A stretch of 64,000 nt of DNA, from the NCBI GenBank assembly GCA_009377495.1, contig WHTZ01000011.1, positions 1 through 64,000 on the forward strand. Reading direction: 5' to 3'. Of this stretch, positions 51,869 to 61,244 are shown piece by piece. The position numbers and the translations under genes are program-made. The number at the start of each line of letters is the position of its first letter. Position 1 is the stretch's first letter. The DNA is from Luteitalea sp. Its GTDB lineage: Bacteria > Acidobacteriota > Vicinamibacteria > Vicinamibacterales > Vicinamibacteraceae. Below the pieces are notes generated by a model. The model searched no databases. It was not told the DNA's origin and worked only from the letters and a program-made list of their open reading frames with translations.

Positions 51869-53008
51869 ATGGAGCTGCTCTTCTGGACCCTGCTCGGCGC
51901 TCTCTTCTACGTGTACGCGGGCTATCCCTTGCTCGTGTGGCTCCTCGGCTGCCTGTTCGGGCAACCGGTCCGGAAGCGTCAGCAGCTCCCGCCGGTCTCG
52001 ATCCTGATCGCCGCGTACAACGAGGAAGCCGCCATTGGCCGGACGCTACAGAACAAGCTCGACTTGGACTATCCGAGCCACCTCGTCGAGATTATCGTGG
52101 TCTCTGACGGCTCTGCTGATCGAACGGACGAGATCGCGGCTGGCTTCGCGTTGCACGGTGTTGTCCTGCTGCGCCAGGACCCCAGAAACGGTAAGACTGC
52201 GGCGCTGAATCTGGCGGCCACGCGGGCCACCGGCGAAATCCTGGTGTTCGCCGACGCCAACTCGTTGTACGAGCGGACAGCGCTTCGCCATCTGGTCGCA
52301 AACTTCGCGGATCCCACCGTGGGGTACGTCACCGGCACGATGGTCTATCAAGGCAGCGATGGCGCGATGACCGCGAGCGGATGTGGTCTGTACATGCGTT
52401 ACGAGAACTTCATTCGTCGCTGCGAAACTCGTGTCGGGTCGGTCGTCGGCGTGAACGGCGGCATCGATGCGGTGCGGAGCGCCCTATACGAGCCCATGCA
52501 ACCGGATGATCTGTCCGATCTCGTTCTACCATTGCGGATCGTCCGGCGCGGTTACCGGGTCGTCTACGAGCCTGCCGCCATGCTGGCGGAACATGCGCTT
52601 GGGACACCGCGCGAAGAGTATCGGATGCGTGTCCGCGTGTCACTCCGGTCACTCTGGACCATTGCCGACATGGCTGGGCTCCTGAACGCCTGGCGATTTG
52701 GCGTGTTCTCCATCCAGCTCCTCTCGCACAAGGTGCTCCGGTACCTGGCCTTTGTGCTCATCGTGCTGTTCTACGGGTCTTCCCTCTCATTGTGGGACGC
52801 TGGAACGTTCTACAGGGCGGTGTTGCTGGCGCAGACTATCTGCTTTGTTGCTGCTTTTCTTGGGTATCGCGTCGCCAGAAAGGGCGCTTCGAGCCGTTGG
52901 CTGACCATGCCGTTCTACTTTGCGCTCGTGAACTGCGCGGCCGTCCATGCCCTTTGGAAGTTTCTCAGAGGCGAGCGCTCACGAGTCTGGACCCCTCGGC
53001 TTGGATAG
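51869..53008 (+). CDS. Glycosyltransferase family 2 membrane protein
   Basis: About 379 residues from ATG 51869; TTG 51863 would add two residues. N-terminal helix (LLFWTLLGALFYVYAGYPLLVWL), then the GT2 fold: PPVSILIAAYNEEAAIG, IIVVSDGSADRTDEIA, GKTAALNLAATRATGEILVFADANSLYERTAL (the DxD-like ADAN), VVGVNGGIDAVRSALY, and DDLSDLVLPLRIVRRGYRVVYEP with a QxxRW-like region replaced by RMRVRVSLRSLW. Two or three C-terminal helices. It is a processive-type or single-step sugar transferase at the inner membrane; donor and acceptor are unknown. Confidence 0.88.
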   Translation: MELLFWTLLGALFYVYAGYPLLVWLLGCLFGQPVRKRQQLPPVSILIAAYNEEAAIGRTLQNKLDLDYPSHLVEIIVVSDGSADRTDEIAAGFALHGVVLLRQDPRNGKTAALNLAATRATGEILVFADANSLYERTALRHLVANFADPTVGYVTGTMVYQGSDGAMTASGCGLYMRYENFIRRCETRVGSVVGVNGGIDAVRSALYEPMQPDDLSDLVLPLRIVRRGYRVVYEPAAMLAEHALGTPREEYRMRVRVSLRSLWTIADMAGLLNAWRFGVFSIQLLSHKVLRYLAFVLIVLFYGSSLSLWDAGTFYRAVLLAQTICFVAAFLGYRVARKGASSRWLTMPFYFALVNCAAVHALWKFLRGERSRVWTPRLG

Positions 53009-53012
53009 ACGC

Positions 53013-54182
53013 ATGAACGTTCCAGGTCCCGTGAAGATCGTCTATCTCATGGATTGCTATCGCGGGCCGCATGCGGGCACGGAGGCACAGCTCTTGCAGT
53101 TGCTGAAGGGTCTCGATCGAACACGATTCGAGCCCTCACTGATCGTCTTTCGACCGACCCCCTTTGTCCAAGCAGCCGACGCGCTTCCATGCCCCGTCAG
53201 CATCCTCGGGATTCAGCGCCTCGCGTCTCCGCGCACCTGGACGCGGCTACTGGCCTTCGCACGGGAGTTGAAGCGCTCTGGCGTCCGGCTGGTGCACATC
53301 TTTTTCAACGATGCCTCGACGATCGCCCCTCCGTTCTGCCGCCTTGGGGGCGCCCGTACAGTCGTGGGGCGGCGCGACATGGGTTTCTGGTACACGCCAG
53401 CCAACCTGCGGCTGCTCCGCATCAGCAATCGCTTCGTCGACACCGTCGTTGCCAACAGCGAAGCGGTCAAGACGAACGTGCACCAACGCGAAGGCTTTCC
53501 GCTCGAGCGCACGGTGGTGCTGCGTAACGGGCATGATCCGGCGCGCTTTCATGCCGCACCAGAACCACATCTGCGTGAGCGACTTGGCATAGGGGCGGAT
53601 GATCCGATTGTCGGCATGGTGGCCAATCTCCGCCCGATCAAGCGGCACGACGATCTCGTGCGCGCGTTCGCGCTCGTGCGCCGACGCCACCCACGCGCGC
53701 ACTTGCTACTCATCGGAGAGGGCAAAGCCAAGGGCCAGCTCCAGTCTCTCGTCAACGACCTGGCTTTGGCCACTTCGGTTCATTTCCTCGGAGCCGTCGC
53801 CGACGCGATTCCGTTCATCAAGCACCTGGACGTGTGCGCGCTGTCATCGGCCAGCGAGGGCCTCAGCAACGCCATTCTGGAATACCTGGGGTGCGGGAAG
53901 CCCGTCGTGTGCACACGGGTTGGTGGAAATCCGGAGCTGATTGCTGATGGCCAGAATGGCTTTCTGGTTGATACCGGCGACGTCGCGACCATGGCCGACC
54001 GTATCGACTGCCTGCTGTCCAACACGGTTCTCGCGCGTACGATGGCTCGACGTGCGACAGAGGCGTTTCACGAGCAGTTTACGAGTGAGCACATGATTAC
54101 CGCGCACATGGATCTCTACGACAGGCTCCTCGGCACGCCCGCTCAGTTGGCGAGCTGGCGGCCCGTCGGTGCCTCTGGTTGA
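53013..54182 (+). CDS. Glycosyltransferase family 4
   Basis: 389 residues from ATG 53013. GT-B fold: KIVYLMDCYRGPHAGTEAQLLQLLKGLD at the N-terminus, VANSEAVKTNVHQREGFPLERTVVLRNGHD at the hinge. The donor-binding half has VGMVANLRPIKRHDDLVRAF, HLLLIGEGKAKGQL, VHFLGAVADAIPFIKHLDVCALSSASEGLSNAILEYLGCGKPVVCTRVGGNPELI with the E-x7-E type motif. Cytoplasmic, adds a sugar to the lipid-linked repeat. Four bases after the GT2 gene. Confidence 0.92.
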   Translation: MNVPGPVKIVYLMDCYRGPHAGTEAQLLQLLKGLDRTRFEPSLIVFRPTPFVQAADALPCPVSILGIQRLASPRTWTRLLAFARELKRSGVRLVHIFFNDASTIAPPFCRLGGARTVVGRRDMGFWYTPANLRLLRISNRFVDTVVANSEAVKTNVHQREGFPLERTVVLRNGHDPARFHAAPEPHLRERLGIGADDPIVGMVANLRPIKRHDDLVRAFALVRRRHPRAHLLLIGEGKAKGQLQSLVNDLALATSVHFLGAVADAIPFIKHLDVCALSSASEGLSNAILEYLGCGKPVVCTRVGGNPELIADGQNGFLVDTGDVATMADRIDCLLSNTVLARTMARRATEAFHEQFTSEHMITAHMDLYDRLLGTPAQLASWRPVGASG

Positions 54183-54194
54183 TCTGACATTGTC

Positions 54195-55574
54195 ATGAGC
54201 AGACTTCTCCGATCGGCTGCGTATGGCGTCTTGTCGTGGCACGATGGCCTCACCGGGTGGCGTACGTCTCGCCGCGCGTTTCGAACGCTCCTCGCCGCTT
54301 CTCCGGACGAGGTCACCGAGCAAGCGCAACGAAAGCTCATCCAACTGTTGCAACACGCCTACCAAACGGTGCCTTACTATCGAGAGACTTGGAACCGATT
54401 GGGCTTCGCACCGGGAGCCACCACGACCGCTGCGGATTTGATTGGGCTCCCACTCCTGACGCGGGATGTTATTCAGCAGCAGCTCGCACGGCTCACGTCG
54501 GAAGCGTTCGCGCCAGATCATCTCGACATCGACTGCACGAGTGGGACAACGGGTAGCCGCACCTCCTTTTACCGTGATCGCGGGTGCAGGGTGGCACGCA
54601 TCGGACGCCAATGGGGCATCCTCGAACATTGCGGCTATCGGCCAGGCGACCGGCGTGGGATGATCTGGGGTGTGGCCGACGATCTTCCTCGGCGGCGTGG
54701 GGCCCTGACCCCGAGGACTCGGTTTAGACGGTTCGCCCGGGCTAACGAGTCGATCTATTGTCGTGTCATGAGCCGCCACGACATGCTCGATTATCACGGG
54801 CGGCTCCGGTCATTCCGGCCCGCCGTGCTCTATGGCTATCCCAACGCCATCGAGCAATTCGCCCGATTCATCCAGCGCGAGCGGCTCGCGCCGATTGAGG
54901 TCAAACGGATCTTCTGCACCGCGGAGCAGTTGCACGAGACCCAACGCGAGCTGTTTCAAGAGGTGTTCGGTGGCGTGGTCTTCAATTTGTATTGTTCCCG
55001 GGAACATGGCTGTGCGGGTTTTGAATGTCGGACACACCGAGGGTTACACATCGATGCGGGAAGCGTGCTGGTCGAGGTCCTCAACAACGGGGTGCCCGCC
55101 GCACGCGGCGAATCCGGTGAAATCGTCATCACTGATCTGCTGAACTATGGAATGCCCCTCGTTCGTCATGCGACCGGTGATCTAGGCACGGTCGCGTTGG
55201 AACCCTGCGCGTGTGGATGCTCGCTGCCCCTCATCGCAAGGTTCGATGGCAGGGAGTCTGACATCCTGTATAGACCAGATGGCTCGGTCGTCGCAGGGGT
55301 GCTACTCTCCCATCTCTTCATGGGACATTCCTCCATACATCTGGCTCAGTTCATTCAGGAGGACATCACGTCACTCGATGTGTATCTGGTGGCAGAGGGT
55401 GGAGGACCGCCGGATCTGCGGAACGCCGTGGTCCAGGAGAGTCGGTCGGTCATGGGACCCGACGTGGACATTCGTGTTCACTTCGTGGCCGACATTCCGC
55501 GTAACCCCCGGTCGGGCAAGTTCCAGCAGGTGGTGCGCAAGGTCAAGCATCCTGCTCGCGCTCGGGTTAGTTGA
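54195..55574 (+). CDS. CapK/PaaK-like adenylate-forming ligase 1
   Basis: 459 residues. It resembles phenylacetate-CoA ligase and CapK: LLQHAYQTVPYYRETWNRLGF, PLLTRDVIQQQL, DIDCTSGTTGSRTSFYRD (phosphate loop), FCTAEQLHETQRELFQEVFGGVVFNLYCSRE (YG-like motif shifted to YCSRE), DLLNYGMPLVRHATGDLGTV, CACGCSLPLI, and the C-terminal PRNPRSGKFQQVVRKV with the catalytic lysine. CapK-type proteins in capsule loci are thought to activate an acid for decoration of the polysaccharide. It overlaps the next frame by four bases. Confidence 0.85.
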   Translation: MSRLLRSAAYGVLSWHDGLTGWRTSRRAFRTLLAASPDEVTEQAQRKLIQLLQHAYQTVPYYRETWNRLGFAPGATTTAADLIGLPLLTRDVIQQQLARLTSEAFAPDHLDIDCTSGTTGSRTSFYRDRGCRVARIGRQWGILEHCGYRPGDRRGMIWGVADDLPRRRGALTPRTRFRRFARANESIYCRVMSRHDMLDYHGRLRSFRPAVLYGYPNAIEQFARFIQRERLAPIEVKRIFCTAEQLHETQRELFQEVFGGVVFNLYCSREHGCAGFECRTHRGLHIDAGSVLVEVLNNGVPAARGESGEIVITDLLNYGMPLVRHATGDLGTVALEPCACGCSLPLIARFDGRESDILYRPDGSVVAGVLLSHLFMGHSSIHLAQFIQEDITSLDVYLVAEGGGPPDLRNAVVQESRSVMGPDVDIRVHFVADIPRNPRSGKFQQVVRKVKHPARARVS

Positions 55575-56728
55575 TAGCCGTGACAATGAAACTTGAAGTC
55601 GCTCTCTCACTGGCGCTCGTCGGGGACCTCAGCTTCGAGGGCGCGCTGGCAGACCATCCCACACGGGAATGGCTTAGCGCGGTCGCACCCTGCTTCCGAG
55701 GAGCGGACCTCGCCATCGGCAACCTCGAGTCGCCGTTGCTCGAAAGTGGCGAGCGTATTCCTGGAAAGTGCACGCTGCGAGGCTCCACCGAGTGGGCGAA
55801 CGTGCTCCGTGAGGCCGGTCTCGGCCTCGTCACGCTCGCAAACAACCACACGATGGACTACGGCGTGAACGGCCTCCGCAGCACCACGGAAGCCCTCGAG
55901 AGGGCCGGCATTCAATATGTCGGGGCCGGACTCGATCTCACGACAGCGTGTGCGCCGGCGTTCGTCGACGTGCGCGGCATCCGCGTTGCCTGTCTGGGCA
56001 GGACGTTTGTGCCCGTCTCTGCTCCGATACGCGCTGGCCGCGGTACACCAGGCGTGGCGTTCTTGGACCAGGAAGAAACCATGGAATCGCTGCGCCGATG
56101 CCGTCGAGAAGCGGATCTGGTGGTGCTCCTGCTTCATTGGGGATTGGAGGAGTACCGCTACCCGTCGCCGGACCAGCGGCGGCTTGCACGTGACCTCGTG
56201 CGGGCGGGTGCCAACGCCATCGTTGGCCATCACCCTCATGTCATCCAAGGGATCGAGCGAATCGGTCCTTCGATCGTGGCCTACAGTCTTGGGAACTTCT
56301 TGTTCAGCGACTTTGAATGGGAGTATCGACAGAACGGCGTCCCGGTGAAGACGACCTCCCGATTGAGTGAAGAGAATCGAAGAGGTCTCGTCTTGGAAGT
56401 GACGTGGTCAGCAGCCAGCGGATTCTCCTTGCACCCCCGCCCCACCCGCATCGACGCGAAACAGGGCGCCCAGTTGGATGTGTCCTCGACGAGGAAAGAG
56501 GAGATAGACGCGCTCTCGGCTGGACTCGACAGGCTGCGGTACCGCCACTGGTGGTACCTCTACGCTCTGCGACGCGAATGGAGCCTCAGGCTGGGCCCCA
56601 AGCTCTCGCCCCGGCAGGTTCTCAAGAAGGCGCACAAGCTGCGGCCGCGGCACCTGCACAAGATGCTCGTGTCGCTGCGCCGCTCCACGAAGATTGTCTC
56701 TGAAAGGTCGACGAATCCGTATGAGTAA
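55571..56728 (+). CDS. CapA family poly-gamma-glutamate-type metallophosphatase
   Basis: 385 residues from TTG 55571, or 380 from ATG 55586. PGA_cap domain: LALVGDLSFEG, DLAIGNLESPLL, LREAGLGLVTLANNHTMDYGVNGLRSTTEALERAG, VVLLLHWGLEEYRYPSPDQRRLARDLVRAGANAIVGHHPHVIQGIE, and IVAYSLGNFLFSDF. The conserved GD, NLE, NNH and GHHPH metal ligands are all present. No signal peptide is evident. The C-terminal about 90 residues are basic. It is likely a surface-polymer assembly or phosphate-ester hydrolysing enzyme of the EPS operon. Confidence 0.87.
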   Translation: MIAVTMKLEVALSLALVGDLSFEGALADHPTREWLSAVAPCFRGADLAIGNLESPLLESGERIPGKCTLRGSTEWANVLREAGLGLVTLANNHTMDYGVNGLRSTTEALERAGIQYVGAGLDLTTACAPAFVDVRGIRVACLGRTFVPVSAPIRAGRGTPGVAFLDQEETMESLRRCRREADLVVLLLHWGLEEYRYPSPDQRRLARDLVRAGANAIVGHHPHVIQGIERIGPSIVAYSLGNFLFSDFEWEYRQNGVPVKTTSRLSEENRRGLVLEVTWSAASGFSLHPRPTRIDAKQGAQLDVSSTRKEEIDALSAGLDRLRYRHWWYLYALRREWSLRLGPKLSPRQVLKKAHKLRPRHLHKMLVSLRRSTKIVSERSTNPYE

Positions 56729-58112
56729 GCTTGTGCTGGTTATTTCCTACGTCTTTCCGCCAGCGGCGTACGTGGGCGTCCATCGAACGCTGAAGTACTG
56801 CAAGTACCTCGGCGAGGTCGGTTGGCGTCCCATCGTGATTACCATCGATCCAAGAGGCGTGGGCGTTCAGGACGAACGGCTCAATGACGAGTTACCGCCA
56901 GAAGTGGAGGTCTTTCGAACGCGCGATATCGATCCTGCAAAGTGGCGGGCATCTCGCTCGCGCCGGAAGCCTCGCGAGGAGCCAGCGGCGTCGACCCAAG
57001 CCACGGAGGCACCGCTGCCCCGTTCGGCCCGGACGACCGGCGCCTTGTCTCGCGCCAAGCAATTCGTGTTGCGAGCGCTCCTCCAGTCGCCAGACTCGCA
57101 CATTTTCTGGGTTCCCTTTGCGTTCTTCAGAGGGGTTCGCGTGCTCATGACGCGGCGCATTGACGTGATCTATTCGTCGTCGCCGCCTCACTCGTCTCAT
57201 CTCGCGGCATGGCTGCTCTCGAAGTGCTTTCGGGTGCCTCACGTAGCGGACTTTCGTGACCCCTGGTTCGTGGAGGGCTCTCGGCGTGCGGTGGCCGCCT
57301 CCAGCGGTGTGTTCACGGGACTTCAGGCGACGCTGAAGCGATGTGTCGTCGCGAATGCCGCCAAAATCGTGTCGGTTTCCGCGGGCGAGCGGAACGACCT
57401 ACTCGCCGAGCTCCCCGGGCTTCACCCAAGCCGCGTCGAGGTCATCACGAACGGGTACGATCCTGACGACTTCTCAGATACGCCGACTCCCATGCCGAGT
57501 GATGGACGCTTCACGATCACGCATGCTGGCACGCTCTATCCAGGAGTTGGACGAGAGTTCTTCGACGCCATCGAACAGCTTGCGAGTACACGTCATGAGC
57601 TCAGTCAGCGATTGCGTGTCAATCTCCTCGGCACGTTCGCCCCGGAATATCAGGGCGTCATCGATCGGCTTTCGCGCTTGGGCGTGGTTCGCGATCTTGG
57701 GTTCCAGCCGCATCGTACGGCGCTCGGGTGGACGCGCAACAGCGATGTCTTGCTGATTCTGATCGGCGGAAGCTTTTTCCTTCCATCCCACGTACCGGCC
57801 AAGACCTTCGAGTACTTGTCCCTCGGAAAGCCGATTCTCGCGGTCGCGCAGCCGGGCGACCTGACTGACATCCTGAAAGAGAGCGGGCTCGGCGTCACCG
57901 TACCACCTCGCGATGTACCGGGACTCGCCACAGCTATTCTCAACCTCTATAGCGGCCTGCGATCGGGCCAGCTTGCCTTGCAACCCAACTGGGCTTACAT
58001 CAGTCGCTTCGAGCGACGGCGGTTGGCGCACACGCTGGCTGGAGTGCTCGATCAGGTGGCTGCTGGCCGCCAGGCGAAGTATGCCGGGCAGGCCGCGCAA
58101 GGAGCGCGCTGA
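56721..58112 (+). CDS. Glycosyltransferase family 4 (WcaI/GT-B like)
   Basis: 463 residues from ATG 56721, overlapping the CapA stop by eight bases. GT-B fold: LVLVISYVFPPAAYVGVHRTLKYCKYL, RIDVIYSSSPPHSSHLAAWLLSK, VPHVADFRDPWF, AAKIVSVSAGERNDLLAELPG, VEVITNGYDPDDF, FTITHAGTLYPGVGREFF, and VLLILIGGSFFLPSHVPAKTFEYLSLGKPILAV. An Arg/Pro-rich insertion of about 45 residues (near 83-125) is extra to the fold. It transfers a sugar to the growing repeat; specificity is unknown. Confidence 0.9.
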   Translation: MSKLVLVISYVFPPAAYVGVHRTLKYCKYLGEVGWRPIVITIDPRGVGVQDERLNDELPPEVEVFRTRDIDPAKWRASRSRRKPREEPAASTQATEAPLPRSARTTGALSRAKQFVLRALLQSPDSHIFWVPFAFFRGVRVLMTRRIDVIYSSSPPHSSHLAAWLLSKCFRVPHVADFRDPWFVEGSRRAVAASSGVFTGLQATLKRCVVANAAKIVSVSAGERNDLLAELPGLHPSRVEVITNGYDPDDFSDTPTPMPSDGRFTITHAGTLYPGVGREFFDAIEQLASTRHELSQRLRVNLLGTFAPEYQGVIDRLSRLGVVRDLGFQPHRTALGWTRNSDVLLILIGGSFFLPSHVPAKTFEYLSLGKPILAVAQPGDLTDILKESGLGVTVPPRDVPGLATAILNLYSGLRSGQLALQPNWAYISRFERRRLAHTLAGVLDQVAAGRQAKYAGQAAQGAR

Positions 58113-58113
58113 A

Positions 58114-59469
58114 ATGGACGCCGCTGCCCTGCTGATCCGCAACGTGCTCTTCCCGGCCTGGGTGCAGAAAAATCGGAGTGCACGCTTGTCCTACCTTGCC
58201 GAGCTCGAACGAACGCAGTTCCAGTCGGCCGATGCGCTCCAGGACCACCAATGGAGGCTATTCAAGGAGATTCTTCGTCATGCGTTCGACCACTGCGCCT
58301 TCTACCGGAAGAAATTCTCGGCCGTCGGGATGACGCCAGACGACGTCCGCACGCCGGAAGATATCGCCAAGGTTCCGACGACATCCAAGCAAGAGATCCA
58401 GGAGTCGCTCGACGAGCTCATCGCCGACACTGCGCGCCGCGAGTTACTGATCAAAGACATGACCGGCGGCTCCACCGGGTCTCCGCTGGTGTTCTATTAC
58501 GAAAAGGACCGCCTGGACAGCCGGGTTGCCGCCACCCTCCGACACAATCGCTGGACGGGATGGGACGTTGGGGACAAGATGGCGGTGCTTTGGGGTGCAC
58601 GACGCGACATGGGCGGCTCGGCATCCCTCAAGGTTCGCCTCCGGACCTGGATCATCAACCGCCAGATCATGCTCGATGCGTCGGCCATCGACGAGGCGCG
58701 CATGCGCCAGTTCTGCGATCAGCTGCGTCGTCACCGCCCGCGCTTTATACTTGCTTACGCGAATACGATGGCCCTCTTTGCGCGCTTCGTGCAGGATCTC
58801 GGCCAGGTGCCGGTGCAGCCGCGCGCGATCATCTGTTCCGCCGAGGTGCTGACACCCGAGAACCGGTCGCTCATCGAATCGACGTTCGATTGCCCGGTCT
58901 ACAATCGTTATGGATCGAGAGAGTTTGCGGTGATCGCGTCCGAATGTAACCGTCACCAGGGCATGCACGTCAATGCTGAGAATCTTCTCGTGGAGGTGCT
59001 GGCCGACGGTGCCCCTTCGCCGAAGCGCGACGGTGAGTTTCTGGTCACCGACCTAAGAAATTACGCCATGCCGATGATTCGCTACCGGACGATGGACGCC
59101 GGCCGGCTGACGGCGGGGCAATGCGATTGCGGGCGAACGCTGCCGCTCATCGAGCTCTCGGGCGGCCGGAGCACTGACTTCCTGACCGCGATCTCCGGCC
59201 AAAAGGTCTCCGGCATCGTCATAGCAACATACGTCATTACCAGACTGCCCGGTATTCGGCAGGTTCAGTTCGTCCAGGAACGGCCGGATGCGGTCACCGT
59301 CCGTCTCGCTCGGGGCCCGGCATGGTCGGCTGACACGTTGAAGCAGCTCACCGCCCGCGTGCGGAGCTTCTTGGGCGACACGATGGCGGTTGACGTCGAG
59401 CACGTGAGCGAGATTCCGTTGGAGCGATCGGGTAAGTATCGCTTCTCCATATCAACACTTTCGGCCTGA
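58114..59469 (+). CDS. CapK/PaaK-like adenylate-forming ligase 2
   Basis: 451 residues from ATG 58114, one base after the GT4 stop; upstream codons are a shadow. Motifs: ILRHAFDHCAFYRKKF, KVPTTSKQEIQESLDE, DMTGGSTGSPLVFYYEKDRLD (loop), ICSAEVLTPENRSLIESTFDCPVYNRYGSREFAVIASEC, DLRNYAMPMIRYRTMDAGR, CDCGRTLPLIELSGGRSTDF, and PLERSGKYRFSIS with the C-terminal lysine. The CxCGR motif suggests a structural metal-like loop seen across this family. It activates an unidentified carboxylate for decoration. Confidence 0.87.
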   Translation: MDAAALLIRNVLFPAWVQKNRSARLSYLAELERTQFQSADALQDHQWRLFKEILRHAFDHCAFYRKKFSAVGMTPDDVRTPEDIAKVPTTSKQEIQESLDELIADTARRELLIKDMTGGSTGSPLVFYYEKDRLDSRVAATLRHNRWTGWDVGDKMAVLWGARRDMGGSASLKVRLRTWIINRQIMLDASAIDEARMRQFCDQLRRHRPRFILAYANTMALFARFVQDLGQVPVQPRAIICSAEVLTPENRSLIESTFDCPVYNRYGSREFAVIASECNRHQGMHVNAENLLVEVLADGAPSPKRDGEFLVTDLRNYAMPMIRYRTMDAGRLTAGQCDCGRTLPLIELSGGRSTDFLTAISGQKVSGIVIATYVITRLPGIRQVQFVQERPDAVTVRLARGPAWSADTLKQLTARVRSFLGDTMAVDVEHVSEIPLERSGKYRFSISTLSA

Positions 59470-59479
59470 ACGCCTGGTT

Positions 59480-60532
59480 ATGAATCACCTCGTCGCAGCG
59501 GCGCTTCGCTGTGCTGGCATTTTTCCTGTAGCGACCCTCCTCGCGCGCAGAAGCCCGCGCATTCTGATGTATCACCGGTTCGGCGAGCAGCCTGGAGATA
59601 TCTGGCCGGGCGCCGAGATCTTCGAGCGACAGATCCGCTATCTGCGCTCGAAGTTTCATGTGCTCTCTCTTGCCGAGCTCACCGAGTCGCTCGTATCTGG
59701 ACGCCCACGCCAGAACGCGATCGTGTTGACCATCGACGACGGATACGAGGACTTCTACAAGGTCGCGTATCCCGTCCTCAGGAAGTACGACGTTCCCGCC
59801 ACGTTGTACGTCGCAACGGATTTCATCGATGGACGCACCTGGCTATGGCCCGACATCGTCGCGTTCATTCTGCAGCGGACAGCCCGTCGGAGCTGGACCT
59901 CCAACGGACGCGTGCCGAAACAAACCTACGACCTAGCCGTTCCGGCCCAGCGCAGAGCGGCGTGGAGTGGTATCGGGACGCAATGCGTTGAGATGGACGT
60001 GGCTTCACGGACGACGTTGCTTCAGGCCTTGGCGATGGAGCTCGATGTCGATCTGCCACCCAAGCCCACGCGCGAGTTCAAACCGCTCAACTGGGCACAG
60101 CTTCGCGAGATGGCGGCGCATGGGATTGAAATCGCCTCTCACTCGTGCTCACACGCGCGCCTGACGCTCTGCACGGCGCAGGAGCTCGAGCACGAAATGC
60201 TCGATTCGAAGCGTCGCATCGAAGAGATGCTCGATCGGCCGGTGCGGTCGTTCTGTTATCCGTTCGGCAAGCCCGCGGACGTCAACGCGATCGTCAGGCA
60301 GGCGGTCGTTGACGCTGGCTATCGGAATGCTGTCGTGGCTTACTCAGACGCCGACTTGACCGACGATCTCTTTGGCTTGCGGCGCTTCAGCGTCGGAGCA
60401 GATCTCGATCATTTTCGACGGATCGCCTCAGGGGCCTCGGTCGTGTCGGCGAAGCTGCGGCGGCTATCCCGCGTCGCCAGTCGCAGGCCGGCTGAGAAAG
60501 CTGCGCAGACCCGTGAGCCGATGGGCCTCTGA
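59480..60532 (+). CDS. Polysaccharide deacetylase (NodB-like)
   Basis: 350 residues. NodB-type fold: RILMYHRFG, NAIVLTIDDGYEDFYKVAYPVLRKYDVPATLYVATDFID (catalytic DD), REMAAHGIEIASHSCSHARLTLC (H-x-x-x-H metal pair), RPVRSFCYPFGKP, and DLFGLRRFSVGAD. A short hydrophobic N-terminus (AAALRCAGIFPVATLLA) may be a signal or anchor. It removes N-acetyl or O-acetyl groups from the polysaccharide, and is distinct from the DUF3473 deacetylase at 44822. It is the last gene of the long rightward run. The gap 60533-60758 contains no gene I recognise. Confidence 0.9.
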   Translation: MNHLVAAALRCAGIFPVATLLARRSPRILMYHRFGEQPGDIWPGAEIFERQIRYLRSKFHVLSLAELTESLVSGRPRQNAIVLTIDDGYEDFYKVAYPVLRKYDVPATLYVATDFIDGRTWLWPDIVAFILQRTARRSWTSNGRVPKQTYDLAVPAQRRAAWSGIGTQCVEMDVASRTTLLQALAMELDVDLPPKPTREFKPLNWAQLREMAAHGIEIASHSCSHARLTLCTAQELEHEMLDSKRRIEEMLDRPVRSFCYPFGKPADVNAIVRQAVVDAGYRNAVVAYSDADLTDDLFGLRRFSVGADLDHFRRIASGASVVSAKLRRLSRVASRRPAEKAAQTREPMGL

Positions 60533-60758
60533 CACGTACGTAGCGCGCGGCCCGTGGCACCAGGCTCAGGTGAGGGCTGTTCCGGTACCGCGGATCGCGG
60601 CCCCGGAACTTGGTGGCGTACGCGATGAGCGTTGGGTCAGGCGGTGTGCTGTAGTCGACGCCGGTACTCATCGTGTGTTAGCGCGATCGTCAAGCGACTT
60701 GCCGGAGCTACGCTACGGTCCGACGCCGGAGTGGTCAGCGGTCGAGGAGAGGGTTCAC

Positions 60759-61244
60759 CTATTCTGCCGCATCGTCGCGGGTCTCGTCGGCTGCTCGCGG
60801 TGGCTCACTGAGGATCAGGACATCGAGCCCGCTGAACTGCCGAAAAGAGGCGTCGGTGGTGACCATTCGGTATCCGGCGGTGAGGGCGAAGGCGGCCAGG
60901 TAGGCGTCCATCCAGAGCTTGGGTGATGACGTATCGCGCAGGGCGAGATCCTTCCACCGGGACTCGACCTCCGGCGGTTCCTCAGTCCGAAGGGCAATCC
61001 GGTCATCGCCAAGGAGCGCCTCGTACGCCGCCCAAGCCTTGCGGTTGGTCAATGGTGCGTTCCCGTACGGAGCCAACACGGAAGCGTTGGTGAGCAGGCG
61101 AAGCAATGCCTGCTGGGTCGCCCGGCAGAAGAAGGCGGATCCTGACGTTTGGACGGTATCAAACCAGTTGCGCACGACCCTGTGGTGAATGTGTTTGGAC
61201 AGCGTGAGCGCCAGCCAGACGTTACTATCACAGAGGCTAACCAT
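60759..61244 (-). CDS. VapC-type PIN-domain ribonuclease toxin
   Basis: 161 residues. PIN acids: Asp6 in LCDSNVWLAL, Asp in WMDAYLAAFALTAGY, and Asp in MVTTDASFRQFSGLDVL. The usual internal Glu region reads CRATQQALLRLLTN, where many members of this subfamily have TENG or TQ. Expected role: endonuclease toxin kept silent by the antitoxin next to it. The C-terminal 20 residues are charged and low-complexity. It overlaps the antitoxin stop by eight bases, the normal antitoxin-first order. Confidence 0.87.
   Translation of the reverse strand: MVSLCDSNVWLALTLSKHIHHRVVRNWFDTVQTSGSAFFCRATQQALLRLLTNASVLAPYGNAPLTNRKAWAAYEALLGDDRIALRTEEPPEVESRWKDLALRDTSSPKLWMDAYLAAFALTAGYRMVTTDASFRQFSGLDVLILSEPPRAADETRDDAAE

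Noticed and set aside
60387-60671. A 94-codon minus-strand frame (starts MSTGVDYSTPPD) after the deacetylase
   Set aside because: Half of it overlaps the deacetylase C-terminus, I recognise no family and there is no clear ribosome site. It is left as unassigned sequence.
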